Shown one piece after another: positions 33,065 to 41,992 of a stretch of DNA of 63,026 bases (position 1 is the stretch's first letter; the number at the start of each line of letters is the position of its first letter). Made by a program: the position numbers and the translations under genes. The DNA is from Flavobacterium sp. ov086 (GTDB lineage Bacteria > Bacteroidota > Bacteroidia > Flavobacteriales > Flavobacteriaceae), in NCBI RefSeq assembly GCF_900187965.1, contig NZ_FZNL01000025.1:1-63026 (forward strand). The letters are read 5' to 3'. The notes below the pieces were generated by a model, which was not told where the DNA came from, did not search any database, and saw nothing but the letters and a program-made list of their open reading frames with translations.

Positions 33065-34471
33065 ATGAAGTTTTTTTCAATTTTCTCTTTATCTACAGTA
33101 CTTGCCGTACTTGTCAGCTGTTCTACATCTCAAAAATTAGAAACATTAAAACCCGAACCAGATGATGCAACACCTTTGGTTTATGACGCAAATCCCTCTT
33201 TTATAAACCTGCCAATAACGGTAAAACTCAGCGATATTGAGAACCAAACTAATTCTTTATTGAACGGATTAATTTATGAAGACAATAACATTGAAGACGA
33301 TGATATCGAAATGAAAATCTGGAAACAGGCTCCGATAAAAATCCAGAATGATCCGGCAAATCCGGATAAAAAAATCAAAACAATTTTACCGTTAAAAGCA
33401 ACGATAAAATATAGAATTGGAACTAAAAAATTGGGAGTTGAGCTTTACGATACACGAGAATTTAACTTAAATGGAGTAATTACTTTATCAAGCGAAGTAG
33501 CACTTACCAATTGGAAATTAAATACTAAAACTGAATTCAAATCTCTTGATTGGAACGAAAGCCCGACAATGCTTGTTTTTGGAAAAAGTTTACCAATTAC
33601 CTATTTGGTAAATCCGGCCATTTCGATCTTTAAATCAAAAATCGAAAAAAGTATAGATACTGCCATAGAAAAGTCAATGGATTTTAAGCCAAATGTTTTA
33701 TTAGCTTTAGAAAAAATCTGTACTCCTTTTCAAATGAGTGATACTTATGAAACCTGGTTAAGAATTGTTCCTATCGAAATTTATTCTACTAATGCAAAAC
33801 TCAAAAATGATTTGTTTTTATTGGATATGGGAATGAAATGCAATATGGAAACTATCGTTGGTAAACAACCGGAATCAAAATTCAGCGCAAGCAAAATAGT
33901 TTTAAAACCTGTTGCAAAAATTCCGAATCAAATCTCTGCCAATATTGCTGCGATCTCAACTTATATGGATGCTTCAAAAATAATGACAAAGAATTTTGCC
34001 GGTCAGGAATTTGGTTCAGGAAGCAAAAAAATAACGGTTAAAAATGTTGCAATTTGGCACAAAGACGGAAAAATGGTGATTGCACTTGACATTTTAGGAT
34101 CTATAAACGGAACCATTTATTTAGACGGATTTCCGTCCTATAATCCAAAAACTAAAGAAATCTATTTCGAAAAACTAGATTATGTTTTAGATACCAAAAG
34201 CAAATTAATGAGAACTGCGAGTTGGCTGGGACAAGGTTATATCTTAAGAAAAATGGAAGAAAGCTGCCGTTATTCAATACAGCCAAACCTTGAAGATGGC
34301 AAAAAGAACATCGCAGCTTATCTAAAAAACTATTCTCCACTTCCTGGTGTATTTGTAAATGGAAAAATGGAAGATATTCAGTTTGACAAAATTCAATTAA
34401 CGAATCAAGCCATAATTGCTTTTATAAAAATAAACGGAACTGTAAATGTCTCTGTTGACGGATTGAAGTAA
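33065..34471 (+). CDS. DUF4403-family lipoprotein
   Basis: 468 residues. Lipoprotein signal with lipid Cys19 (LAVLVSC) followed by STSQK. The body shows the DUF4403 pattern of paired beta domains: NPSFINLPITVKLSDIENQT near the N-terminus, then KIWKQAPIKIQ, and later KNVAIWHKDGKMVIALDILG. The family is predicted to adopt a lipid-binding TULIP-like fold, but I recall no established function. Single plus-strand gene ending at a bidirectional terminator. Confidence 0.82.
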   Translation: MKFFSIFSLSTVLAVLVSCSTSQKLETLKPEPDDATPLVYDANPSFINLPITVKLSDIENQTNSLLNGLIYEDNNIEDDDIEMKIWKQAPIKIQNDPANPDKKIKTILPLKATIKYRIGTKKLGVELYDTREFNLNGVITLSSEVALTNWKLNTKTEFKSLDWNESPTMLVFGKSLPITYLVNPAISIFKSKIEKSIDTAIEKSMDFKPNVLLALEKICTPFQMSDTYETWLRIVPIEIYSTNAKLKNDLFLLDMGMKCNMETIVGKQPESKFSASKIVLKPVAKIPNQISANIAAISTYMDASKIMTKNFAGQEFGSGSKKITVKNVAIWHKDGKMVIALDILGSINGTIYLDGFPSYNPKTKEIYFEKLDYVLDTKSKLMRTASWLGQGYILRKMEESCRYSIQPNLEDGKKNIAAYLKNYSPLPGVFVNGKMEDIQFDKIQLTNQAIIAFIKINGTVNVSVDGLK

Positions 34472-34490
34472 TACATATTGAACTAAAAAG

Positions 34491-34520
34491 AAAAAAGCAG
34501 AATAATTATTCTGCTTTTTT
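34491..34520. terminator. Bidirectional terminator between converging genes
   Basis: A perfect 30-bp palindrome: A6, GCAGAATAATTATTCTGC, T6. It serves the DUF4403 gene on the plus strand and the small CxxC protein gene on the minus strand, and overlaps the last codons of the latter (stop at 34506). Confidence 0.9.
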
Positions 34521-34742
34521 CTTTTTTGACTGGTACATTCTATAGATCAGAACACCAATTATAGCAACAAGTAAATAGGGAATTACCATCAAATAAACGA
34601 TTCCGTTATTTACTGCTTCAGCTTTTTTTACATTCGAATCTCCAGCAAGCGCCGCACGGCACATTGCACATTGAGCATTCATACTTAGAGAAAAGAAAAT
34701 AGAGAAAAGAACATAGAAACATTTCGTTGAGAAAAATTTCAT
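34506..34742 (-). CDS. Small CxxC membrane protein of the oxidase block
   Basis: 78 residues from the ATG at 34742 (MKFFSTKCFYVLFSIFFSLS). An upstream ATG at 34817 would overlap the DUF420 gene and spoil the signal. The signal peptide ends MNAQ, then a CAMC motif in QCAMCRAALAGDS lies on the periplasmic side, then one membrane helix (about 47-68, GIVYLMVIPYLLVAIIGVLI) and a Lys-rich end. The CxxC could bind heme, copper or act in thiol exchange for oxidase maturation. It ends the block, 55 bp after DUF420. Confidence 0.75.
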   Translation of the reverse strand: MKFFSTKCFYVLFSIFFSLSMNAQCAMCRAALAGDSNVKKAEAVNNGIVYLMVIPYLLVAIIGVLIYRMYQSKKKKAE

Positions 34743-34797
34743 GACCCTGCTTCTATCAGCTATTCCATTTTCTTTATTCTTTATTCTATTTTCCATT

Positions 34798-35379
34798 TTA
34801 AGCATAATAAGGAGCAATCATTAAGTAAACTACAACACCTGTAACCGCAACGTATAACCAAAGCGGGAAAGTTATTTTAGCTATTTTTCTATGTCTGTCA
34901 AATCGTTGCGCAAGAGCCCTTACATAAGTAATCAATACTAGCGGAATAATTGCAATAGACAATAAAATATGGGTTATTAAAATAAAGAAATAAATGTAAC
35001 GTAATGAACCAATTTTGGCCGTTTCAGCAAAATCAAGGATTCCATCGTGATTTAAATCACCAAATTTAGTAGAATCGGCGGTCATATGATATGCTACATA
35101 CATCAACAAAAAAGCAACTCCTAATACAATTGCAGAAGTCATTAAACGTTCGTGTAGTTTGCGTTTTCCATTTTTAATAGCAATTACTGCCCAAATCAAA
35201 ACGATAGCACAAATTCCGTTTATTGTAGCATAAATTGGAGGTAAAAAAGAAAGTGGCGCCACATTAATTCCAAAATCTTTTAGTTTAACTGCGAATAATA
35301 TTCCAACTAAAGTTGGAATTACAATTGAAACTGCAATAATAAACTTGTTATATTTTTTTTCTAATGAATGATCTTCCAT
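34798..35379 (-). CDS. DUF420-family membrane protein
   Basis: 193 residues with five predicted membrane helices (about 12-30, 40-62, 76-95, 125-148, 165-188). Conserved polar positions include the His in KLHERLMTSAIVLGVAFLLM, in YVAYHMTADS and in ILITHILLSI. DUF420 proteins are encoded with cytochrome oxidase and SCO genes and are thought to help assemble the heme-copper centre. The gene lies 2 bp after SCO, so cotranscription is certain. An EF-hand-like DLNHDGILDFAE loop sits between helices three and four. Confidence 0.88.
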   Translation of the reverse strand: MEDHSLEKKYNKFIIAVSIVIPTLVGILFAVKLKDFGINVAPLSFLPPIYATINGICAIVLIWAVIAIKNGKRKLHERLMTSAIVLGVAFLLMYVAYHMTADSTKFGDLNHDGILDFAETAKIGSLRYIYFFILITHILLSIAIIPLVLITYVRALAQRFDRHRKIAKITFPLWLYVAVTGVVVYLMIAPYYA

Positions 35380-35381
35380 TT

Positions 35382-36071
35382 TTATTCTGCTAATAATATT
35401 TTAATATCTTCCTGAATGTCTCTTACTCCTTTTTTATCAAGTCCGTCATAGTATAAAATTGGATTTCCAAAATCATCTTTTCTACAACGAATATTTCCAT
35501 CTTTATCAATTAAAGCAAATAAACCTGAGTGTTCAAATCCTCCGTTTACTTTTTCATTTTCGCCTGCATACAAATTAAAACCTTTGTTTGATAAGTTCAT
35601 AATCGTTGCTTTATCTCCTGTAAGGAAATTCCAATTTGAAGATTTCACACCCAAAAGTTTAGCATGATCTTTTAAAACCTGCGGCGTATCGTGTGAGGGA
35701 TCAATAGTGATAGAAACAATTCCGAAATTAGGATTACCAAAAAAGGTTTTCTCAATCTCTAACATGCTTAAATTCATCTTTGGACAAATTGATGGACATG
35801 TAGTAAAGAAAAACTCTAAAACATATACTTTTCCTTTGTAAGATTCATTTGAAATTTTAGCATTATCCTGATTTGTCAATTCAAATTTAGGAGCCAGACC
35901 AATTGTTAATAATTTAGCATCTGATTTTGAAGTTTTCAAACCTACATTATCCAAACGATTTCCTTTTACCACTTCGCCATTTTTTATTCTATCAACGATT
36001 TTCGGCACAGCATAAATTCCAAAAATTAAAATGATAAACGAAATTCCGATATATGATTTATTTTTAAACAT
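35382..36071 (-). CDS. SCO1/SenC-family copper chaperone
   Basis: 229 residues from the ATG at 36071; the longer frame from 36155 would overlap the preceding gene. N-terminal membrane anchor (about 6-24, SYIGISFIILIFGIYAVP), then a thioredoxin fold with the copper-binding Cys92 and Cys96 in FTTCPSICPKM and the third ligand His181 in GGFEHSGLFALID. It delivers copper or reduces the CuA site of cytochrome c oxidase in the periplasm. It sits 10 bp after the thioredoxin-like gene and 2 bp before DUF420. Confidence 0.93.
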   Translation of the reverse strand: MFKNKSYIGISFIILIFGIYAVPKIVDRIKNGEVVKGNRLDNVGLKTSKSDAKLLTIGLAPKFELTNQDNAKISNESYKGKVYVLEFFFTTCPSICPKMNLSMLEIEKTFFGNPNFGIVSITIDPSHDTPQVLKDHAKLLGVKSSNWNFLTGDKATIMNLSNKGFNLYAGENEKVNGGFEHSGLFALIDKDGNIRCRKDDFGNPILYYDGLDKKGVRDIQEDIKILLAE

Positions 36072-36081
36072 GATATAAAGA

Positions 36082-36723
36082 TTAAAGTTCTTTTGTTGCG
36101 TTGTGATTCTTTTTAAGAGCTGCACGATATTCATACAAAATGATTTTGAAATCATCTAACATCTCGTTACTCAACTCAGAAGGATGAAAAGTATTGTATC
36201 CTTCCTTATATTCCTTTTGGTCTTTTCTTCCTCTTAAATTTCGTTCTTTATCGACGATATAAACATTTGGAGTTCCAAGATCTTTATCGAGTTTACCTTT
36301 TAAGTGAAGCTGATCGTAGAATGTTTTAATCTCATCTGGCGAAGCAAAAATAAAATGCCATCCTGATACATCTGTAAAGGCTCCTAGTGATTCTTCTATC
36401 TTCTGTGCATCCTGTTCTGTTCCTAACGGACAAATCACTACAAATTGCAAATCTTTGAAGCCATTATAACGCTGATAAATTTTTTCGTTTAAGTTGAAAA
36501 AATTCCCTCTGTTTTTTAAAATTTCGGTACCTGAAAAACCCAGAATCGTGATTTTATTATTTAAAGTTACTTTTTCTCCTTTGAGAGATTTCCAATTACC
36601 AAAATCGGCAATTTTAGGAGTTATTGTGGGAAGTTTAGTAAAACTATTTACACCTGAAGCAAAAAACAAATAGGCTACAATTGGCAAAACAAAAAGTACA
36701 AAGAGAACTATATTTTTTTTCAT
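36082..36723 (-). CDS. Membrane-anchored thioredoxin-like protein without CxxC
   Basis: 213 residues from the ATG at 36723 (MKKNIVLFVLFVLPIVAYLF), an N-terminal anchor. The body looks like a thioredoxin fold related to SCO: GEKVTLNNKITILGFSGTEI, then LQFVVICPLGTEQDAQKIEE, GWHFIFASPDEIKTF, and GTPNVYIVDKERNLRGRKDQ. The usual redox pair is absent, and only one Cys (in VVICPLG) is present. It is encoded directly before SCO, so it may help oxidase assembly structurally. It is preceded by a terminator at 36762. Confidence 0.75.
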   Translation of the reverse strand: MKKNIVLFVLFVLPIVAYLFFASGVNSFTKLPTITPKIADFGNWKSLKGEKVTLNNKITILGFSGTEILKNRGNFFNLNEKIYQRYNGFKDLQFVVICPLGTEQDAQKIEESLGAFTDVSGWHFIFASPDEIKTFYDQLHLKGKLDKDLGTPNVYIVDKERNLRGRKDQKEYKEGYNTFHPSELSNEMLDDFKIILYEYRAALKKNHNATKEL

Positions 36724-36761
36724 TTTATTACCGAAGTTATTAAGGTACAAAAATAAAAAAA

Positions 36762-36778
36762 TCCCGATGTTATCGGGA
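36762..36778 (-). terminator. Terminator after the oxidase subunit IV gene
   Basis: Arms TCCCGAT and ATCGGGA around GTT, followed on the minus strand by TTTTTTTATTTTTG. It separates the subunit III/IV genes from the assembly genes downstream. Confidence 0.8.
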
Positions 36779-36800
36779 CTCTTTTCGAATTAATATCATG

Positions 36801-37157
36801 TTAAAAATTCCATTTAATAGTAGAATCTTTAAAAACCCCATAAATATAATGTCCTTCTGTCAAAAGAATAAACAATAAATATAAAACTAGGAAAATAACT
36901 GGTGATACAACAGACCATCTAAGGCTGCTTTTTTCACCTTCCATGTGCATAAATGCCCATACTATATAATATGCTTTGAATATTGTCAGGATATAAAATA
37001 CCCAGTTCAACAAATTCAAACCTACAAAATGATTAAATTCTAAAACTCCAGGCTTATAAATACCAAGAATAACTTCTACTGTCGTTACTGCAGATAGTAA
37101 TATAAAAACACCCCAGATTCTTTTTGTATTTGATACGTATTCGTGATCGTGTGACAT
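36801..37157 (-). CDS. Cytochrome c oxidase subunit IV-family protein
   Basis: 118 residues with three membrane helices (about 13-31, 47-68, 83-104), beginning MSHDHEYVSNTKRIWGVFIL. The family is a small accessory subunit of bacterial heme-copper oxidases that helps assemble subunits I and III. It lies 18 bp after the longer subunit III gene. Confidence 0.88.
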   Translation of the reverse strand: MSHDHEYVSNTKRIWGVFILLSAVTTVEVILGIYKPGVLEFNHFVGLNLLNWVFYILTIFKAYYIVWAFMHMEGEKSSLRWSVVSPVIFLVLYLLFILLTEGHYIYGVFKDSTIKWNF

Positions 37158-37175
37158 AATAATAAATCTTAAAAA

Positions 37176-38156
37176 TTAAACTAAGTAGAAAACTGTAAAT
37201 ACAAATACCCAAACTAAATCGACAAAGTGCCAGTATAAACCAACTTTCTCTACCATTTCGTAGCTTCTTCTTTTTTCGTAAGTTCCTAACAACACATTAA
37301 AGAAAATAATGATATTAATGATAACTCCAGAAAATACGTGGAATCCGTGGAATCCTGTAATGAAGAAGAAGAAATCAGCAAATAATTTACTTCCGTATTC
37401 GTTTCTAGTTAAGTTAGCTCCTTCTACAACATATTTTGCAGTACTTAAACGAGACTCAGATTCTGCTCTTGTCAATACTGTTTTCTTCTTTTTCTCAGTA
37501 AGCTGTTCAGTTCTTATCAATAATTCAGGATGTGCTTTAAATCCTGCCTGAACTTCAGCAACAGAATATGTTGGTACCGTCTCAGCACTTTCCATAAACC
37601 ATTTTCCTTTAGCCCTTGTAAGTTCTTCTGGTTGTTCTGGTAATTTTACAGCAAACGCTTCAAGAGCAACTCTTTTACCATCTTTATCAACAAACTGCAA
37701 TAAACTTCCACCTGCTGTTTCAACCGCTCCATATTCACCTTTAATGAAGTTTTTCCATTCCCAAGCCTGAGAACCAACGAAAATTAAACCTCCAATAATA
37801 GTTAAGAACATGTAGATTGCAACTTTTGTTTTTTTCAATTGGTGACCTGCGTCAACAGCCAAAACCATTGTTACAGATGAGAAAATTAAAATAAAAGTCA
37901 TTAAGGCCACATAATACATTGGAGCCGAAACACCATGCATAAATGGGAAGTGAGTAAACACTTCATCAGCCAAAGGCCAGGTTTCAATAAATTTAAATCT
38001 AGAAAAACCATAGGCTGCCAGGAATCCAGAGAATGTCAAGGCATCTGATACGATAAAAAACCACATCATCATTTTACCATAACTTGCTCCTAATGGCTCA
38101 TTGCCGCCTCCCCAAGTTTTTTCTTCGTTATTTGCAGTAGTAACTGTCGCTTCCAT
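37176..38156 (-). CDS. Cytochrome c oxidase subunit III, with a large internal insert
   Basis: 326 residues. The subunit III helices are recognisable: GKMMMWFFIVSDALTFSGFL near the N-terminus, and FADFFFFITGFHGFHVFSGV plus YWHFVDLVWVFVFTVFYLV at the end. Between helix pairs a hydrophilic segment of about 110 residues (about 135-240) is inserted, rich in Lys, Glu and Ala. Subunit III proteins without it are about 190-200 residues, like the neighbour at 38199. It is the larger of two adjacent subunit III genes. Subunits I and II are not in the window. Confidence 0.9.
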   Translation of the reverse strand: MEATVTTANNEEKTWGGGNEPLGASYGKMMMWFFIVSDALTFSGFLAAYGFSRFKFIETWPLADEVFTHFPFMHGVSAPMYYVALMTFILIFSSVTMVLAVDAGHQLKKTKVAIYMFLTIIGGLIFVGSQAWEWKNFIKGEYGAVETAGGSLLQFVDKDGKRVALEAFAVKLPEQPEELTRAKGKWFMESAETVPTYSVAEVQAGFKAHPELLIRTEQLTEKKKKTVLTRAESESRLSTAKYVVEGANLTRNEYGSKLFADFFFFITGFHGFHVFSGVIINIIIFFNVLLGTYEKRRSYEMVEKVGLYWHFVDLVWVFVFTVFYLV

Positions 38157-38198
38157 AAAAGATATTCGTTAAAAAGTTCCCAAATTTACGTTTTTTTC

Positions 38199-38786
38199 TT
38201 ATTTAAAGAAATATAAAAATAAAAATAAATATACCCATAATAAATCCAAAAAGTGCCAATACATCGCACCTAGTTCTATACCAAGAGTTTGAGTCGAATT
38301 GTATTTTTGTTTAAAATGATTATAAATTATAATTAAAAGTGAAATTAATCCTCCAGCCAAGTGCAACAAGTGTGTTACCGTTACTACATAAAGAAAAGTT
38401 GTAGTAATTGAGCTACCTTCTCCAGTAAAATAATACCCGCTTTTTACGATTTGTCCAAAACCTACAAATTGCAAAACCACAAATAAAATCCCCAAGGCTA
38501 ATGTTCCTAAAAGCAATGCCGTAGTTGCGCTTCTGTTATCTTTTTGAATTGCTTTTTTAGCCATATAAAAAGTAACACTACATGCTATGATTACTGCTGT
38601 ACTATAAAAAAATGCTGTTGGTAATTCAAAGTTCTTCAACCAGTCAGCTCTTGATTTACTTACCACAAATGCACTTGTAAGTCCGGCAAACATCATAGTC
38701 ATACTTACCATTGCGAATAACAAAATCAGTTTTGCTGATTTTGCGCTCCTTACTTGTTCCTCACCTTTTGTCATTGTCATTTCCAT
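38199..38786 (-). CDS. Cytochrome c oxidase subunit III (compact form)
   Basis: 195 residues with five membrane helices: LILLFAMVSMTMMFAGLTSA, FFYSTAVIIACSVTFYMAKK, LLLGTLALGILFVVLQFVGF, TTFLYVVTVTHLLHLAGGLI, and the ending GAMYWHFLDLLWVYLFLFLY. It shares the YWHFLDLLWVYLF signature with its longer neighbour. It begins 2 bp after heme o synthase stops, in the same operon. Confidence 0.9.
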   Translation of the reverse strand: MEMTMTKGEEQVRSAKSAKLILLFAMVSMTMMFAGLTSAFVVSKSRADWLKNFELPTAFFYSTAVIIACSVTFYMAKKAIQKDNRSATTALLLGTLALGILFVVLQFVGFGQIVKSGYYFTGEGSSITTTFLYVVTVTHLLHLAGGLISLLIIIYNHFKQKYNSTQTLGIELGAMYWHFLDLLWVYLFLFLYFFK

Positions 38787-38788
38787 AA

Positions 38789-39691
38789 CTATCTTAAAAA
38801 TTTATCTACTATATATATAATTTGCAGTAGTGATATATACGAAACACTTACCAGCATTAATGTTCTTGCCGCTTTTGCTGTTCGCAATTTATACAAACGC
38901 ACTGCGTAAAACAACATCCAAAGTCCTAATAAAAAGACTAAAACTGCAGCAATTGGCGAAATAAACAATTGCCCCGTATATCCTAAAACCGGCAATAATG
39001 ATGCTATAATAAGCCAAACTGTATATAAAATAATCTGCAAGGCCGTTCCTTTATCTTTTTTCCCTGTAGGAAGCATAAAGATTCCAGCTTTTTCATAATC
39101 TTCATATAAAAACCAGCCAATTGCCCAAAAATGAGGAAATTGCCAGAAAAACTGAATCAAAAATAAGGTTCCTGCTTCAATACCAAATTCTCCGGTTGCC
39201 GCAACCCAGCCTAACATAAACGGAATTGCACCTGGAAATGCACCTACAAAAACCGATAACGAAGTTACTGTTTTTAAAGGTGTATAAATACTTGTATATA
39301 AAAATATTGAAATCGCAGCAAACATAGCTGACTTTGCATTGATGGTATACAACAATGTAATACCAACTACAGTAAGCAAACTTGCTACAAACAAAGCTAC
39401 TTTTGGAGACATTCGCCCTGAAGGAACGGGACGATTCTTAGTACGATCCATTAATGAATCGATATCTTTTTCGATTACCTGATTAAAAGCATTTGATGCT
39501 CCAACCATGCAATAACCTCCAATCATCAAAACAATTAAAACACTCCATTTAAAAGGATGTGCATCATTTACACCTAATAAATATCCAGCAATGGAAGAAA
39601 ACAACACACTAATAGCTAAACCAGCCTTTGTTATCTCTTTGAAATCGTTAAATATTGATTTTATTGAAAATGTATTTTTAGTAGCGTTCAA
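38789..39691 (-). CDS. cyoE: Heme o synthase (protoheme IX farnesyltransferase)
   Basis: 300 residues, UbiA-type prenyltransferase with about eight or nine membrane helices. The substrate motif NAFNQVIEKDIDSLMDRTKN (about 64-83) has the N-x3-D-x3-D metal/diphosphate residues, followed by RPVPSGRMSP. A second polar loop is FLYEDYEKAGIFMLP. The enzyme attaches a farnesyl group to heme b to make heme o for the oxidase encoded next. First gene of the block. Also called ctaB. Confidence 0.95.
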   Translation of the reverse strand: MNATKNTFSIKSIFNDFKEITKAGLAISVLFSSIAGYLLGVNDAHPFKWSVLIVLMIGGYCMVGASNAFNQVIEKDIDSLMDRTKNRPVPSGRMSPKVALFVASLLTVVGITLLYTINAKSAMFAAISIFLYTSIYTPLKTVTSLSVFVGAFPGAIPFMLGWVAATGEFGIEAGTLFLIQFFWQFPHFWAIGWFLYEDYEKAGIFMLPTGKKDKGTALQIILYTVWLIIASLLPVLGYTGQLFISPIAAVLVFLLGLWMLFYAVRLYKLRTAKAARTLMLVSVSYISLLQIIYIVDKFLR

Positions 39692-39726
39692 TACGGTATT
39701 TGTTTGTATGTTTTTTTTGAGTGGTG

Positions 39727-39734
39727 CAAATGTA
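39727..39734 (-). promoter_or_regulatory. -7 box of the oxidase operon
   Basis: On the minus strand TACATTTG followed by CACC lies about 35 bp before the cyoE start codon. It matches the Bacteroidetes -7 element closely. No clear -33 TTG is seen. Confidence 0.55.
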
Positions 39735-39850
39735 CAAATTAGATTGTAGAATCCTGACCTATAAAATTAGATTTTTTTCAATAAAACCTTTACAAAATAA
39801 GGACTTGCAAATCTTTAACACAATTATTTCGAAAAATCTTATTAAAAATA

Positions 39851-41992
39851 CTAGTAATCAAAATACCAGTTAAAGACATCAGAACGCAATCCGATGCTAA
39901 ACCAAGTCGTATTTTGCTTAAAAGTTGTAGCTGTTTCCTGCGTTGGATCAAAATTTCTATAAATTAAACTTCCAAACAATTTTAGATTTGTCATTGGGTT
40001 TATTACATATCCTCCTTGAAAGTCTGCAATAAAAACACTTGTTTTATTTCCCTGACCTACTTTTACCCCTGTATCATATGGGCGGTTAAGATCGTAACTC
40101 TTATAGATATTACCTCCATAGTTATAATTATTTTCAGCGGTATCAAAATCAAGACCTCGCGTTCCAATTGTTATTTTCCCATCAGCATAATAACGTCCTT
40201 TGTGATAACGTCCAATTGCAACAAGTTCTTCAAAATTACCTCCCCATTGATGCCCAATACTTTGATTATTATGACCATAATTAGTAATAACTGCACTATG
40301 CGAATATACATATGGACGTACATGATTGTACTCTAATTGCAACAATAAATCTTTTACTTTAAAAGCATTAAAATATTTTGCTCCTAACTGGTAACCAAAT
40401 TTATTCTTCCAGCTTTGCTCTCCTTTTGCCATATCTCCAACTGAAAATTCATCAAGCAAAAACTGACCGTATAAATTTACATTATTATTCCATTTATACT
40501 TACCTGTAAATCCTAAAAGCGCATTACCACTTTTAGACGACGAAGCAAACTCAACAGAACGATAAAAAATAATTGGATTCACAAAATTGACATCAAAACC
40601 TCTATTATTTGTATCTGTCCAAACTACAGATTCAAAAAATCCTAAATTTAATTTATTCGAAACATTCCAGCTTAGATAATGGTTCGCCATGAATTTCGTT
40701 GCATATGTTTTCTCCAAAGTAACATCCGGACGAACATCCTTAAGCCACATATAAGTGTTCGTATATTTTATTTTCCAGAAAGTTGTATTGATTTTAAAAT
40801 ACGGATACGGACTTGCTCCGTCGCTTTCAAGCAAAGAACGATATCCGTCTCCAATAAAATTACGTCCGTAACCTAATTGAAAATCAAAAATCTTACTTGG
40901 AGTATATGTTATATTAGCTTCTGCCAAAGGAAAATCGTAAGCATCACTTTTAAATCGTTTTGCAATTCCCATTCCCGGAATAATTGCCGGATTTCCACCC
41001 GAAGGTTTTAATGTTTCCGCATAATCATTGTAATATCCCGCAAATCTTCCCTGACTTTCAAAAACTGTTGTTGTAAAATTAATCTGTTTTCCTAAACCTC
41101 CTCTAAAATTTAAGGCTCGGGTATTTACATAGGTATAAGAAGCATCAAGATCTGAAGCTTTCCCCATTTGCAAATCAAGAATAGGATTTAATGCCAACCA
41201 ATAATCTTCACCTTGAATTTGTACTAAATTTTCATTCCAAAATTTTCTTCCTAACCAAGTCGAAACATTTTTTTGAAGCGATTCATTTACTGCTTTTAAA
41301 TTATAATATTTCGAAACTTCAGCATAGGTATAAGGTTTAGAAGCAGTGTGATTATTAGTTCCAACCTGATTCATTGCGCTATCAAATTGCGCATAATAAC
41401 TATGTGAAAATGGTATATTTAAATGACTTTCAAATTCAGGATTATTGTATTTTTTATACACAATACTATCCAATTCTGTCATTGGTTTTTCAACAGGTTT
41501 TAAAATTTCGGCTGCAGCCAAAGCTTCGGCAGCAATTTGATCTGCACTTTTTAACGGCACATCAATTGAAATTGTATATTTTGAATAAGTTGGTTTCCCA
41601 TTATAGGTCGAAGGTTTTATTTTTGGAAATTTACCAAAAACACGTTTTGCCTCTTCTGATAATTCTTCATTTGCAGCATTTACATAAATCATTTTGAACT
41701 CACCATTAGCATCGACTTCAAAAAGCACTTTTACTTCTCCTTTATAATTATTTTGTTTTAATTTTTCAGGCACTTCAAAATTATGATACACAAAATCCTG
41801 AACTTCTCTATAAAAGCAATTTTCCAGTTTTTTTGCTTCTAAATTTTCACAATTTGGAAAAACAGGAAATTGCTCTGCTGTAAAACCAGGCTTAATAGAT
41901 GAATTATTATTTTCTTGAGAAAAAGCAAATAAGACAGAGAGTGTAAAAACAAAAGATAAAGAAATCTTATTGACGTAATTTTTGGTTTTCAT
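39851..41992 (-). CDS. remB: Gliding motility protein RemB (TonB_C-like domain plus Wzi-like barrel)
   Basis: 713 residues. Signal peptide ending SQ (about 1-25), then a segment resembling a TonB C-terminal domain (about 60-150: VPEKLKQNNYKGEVKVLFEV and KIKPSTYNGKPTYSKYTISI), then a long barrel (about 240-713) in the style of Wzi capsule-assembly proteins, with NLGFFESVVWTDTNNRGFDV and ending VFNWYFDY. Position next to deoC and close to sprA matches F. johnsoniae remB, whose product was reported as an outer-membrane gliding motility protein. The assignment rests on remembered synteny and family features. Directly abuts deoC upstream. Confidence 0.8.
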   Translation of the reverse strand: MKTKNYVNKISLSFVFTLSVLFAFSQENNNSSIKPGFTAEQFPVFPNCENLEAKKLENCFYREVQDFVYHNFEVPEKLKQNNYKGEVKVLFEVDANGEFKMIYVNAANEELSEEAKRVFGKFPKIKPSTYNGKPTYSKYTISIDVPLKSADQIAAEALAAAEILKPVEKPMTELDSIVYKKYNNPEFESHLNIPFSHSYYAQFDSAMNQVGTNNHTASKPYTYAEVSKYYNLKAVNESLQKNVSTWLGRKFWNENLVQIQGEDYWLALNPILDLQMGKASDLDASYTYVNTRALNFRGGLGKQINFTTTVFESQGRFAGYYNDYAETLKPSGGNPAIIPGMGIAKRFKSDAYDFPLAEANITYTPSKIFDFQLGYGRNFIGDGYRSLLESDGASPYPYFKINTTFWKIKYTNTYMWLKDVRPDVTLEKTYATKFMANHYLSWNVSNKLNLGFFESVVWTDTNNRGFDVNFVNPIIFYRSVEFASSSKSGNALLGFTGKYKWNNNVNLYGQFLLDEFSVGDMAKGEQSWKNKFGYQLGAKYFNAFKVKDLLLQLEYNHVRPYVYSHSAVITNYGHNNQSIGHQWGGNFEELVAIGRYHKGRYYADGKITIGTRGLDFDTAENNYNYGGNIYKSYDLNRPYDTGVKVGQGNKTSVFIADFQGGYVINPMTNLKLFGSLIYRNFDPTQETATTFKQNTTWFSIGLRSDVFNWYFDY

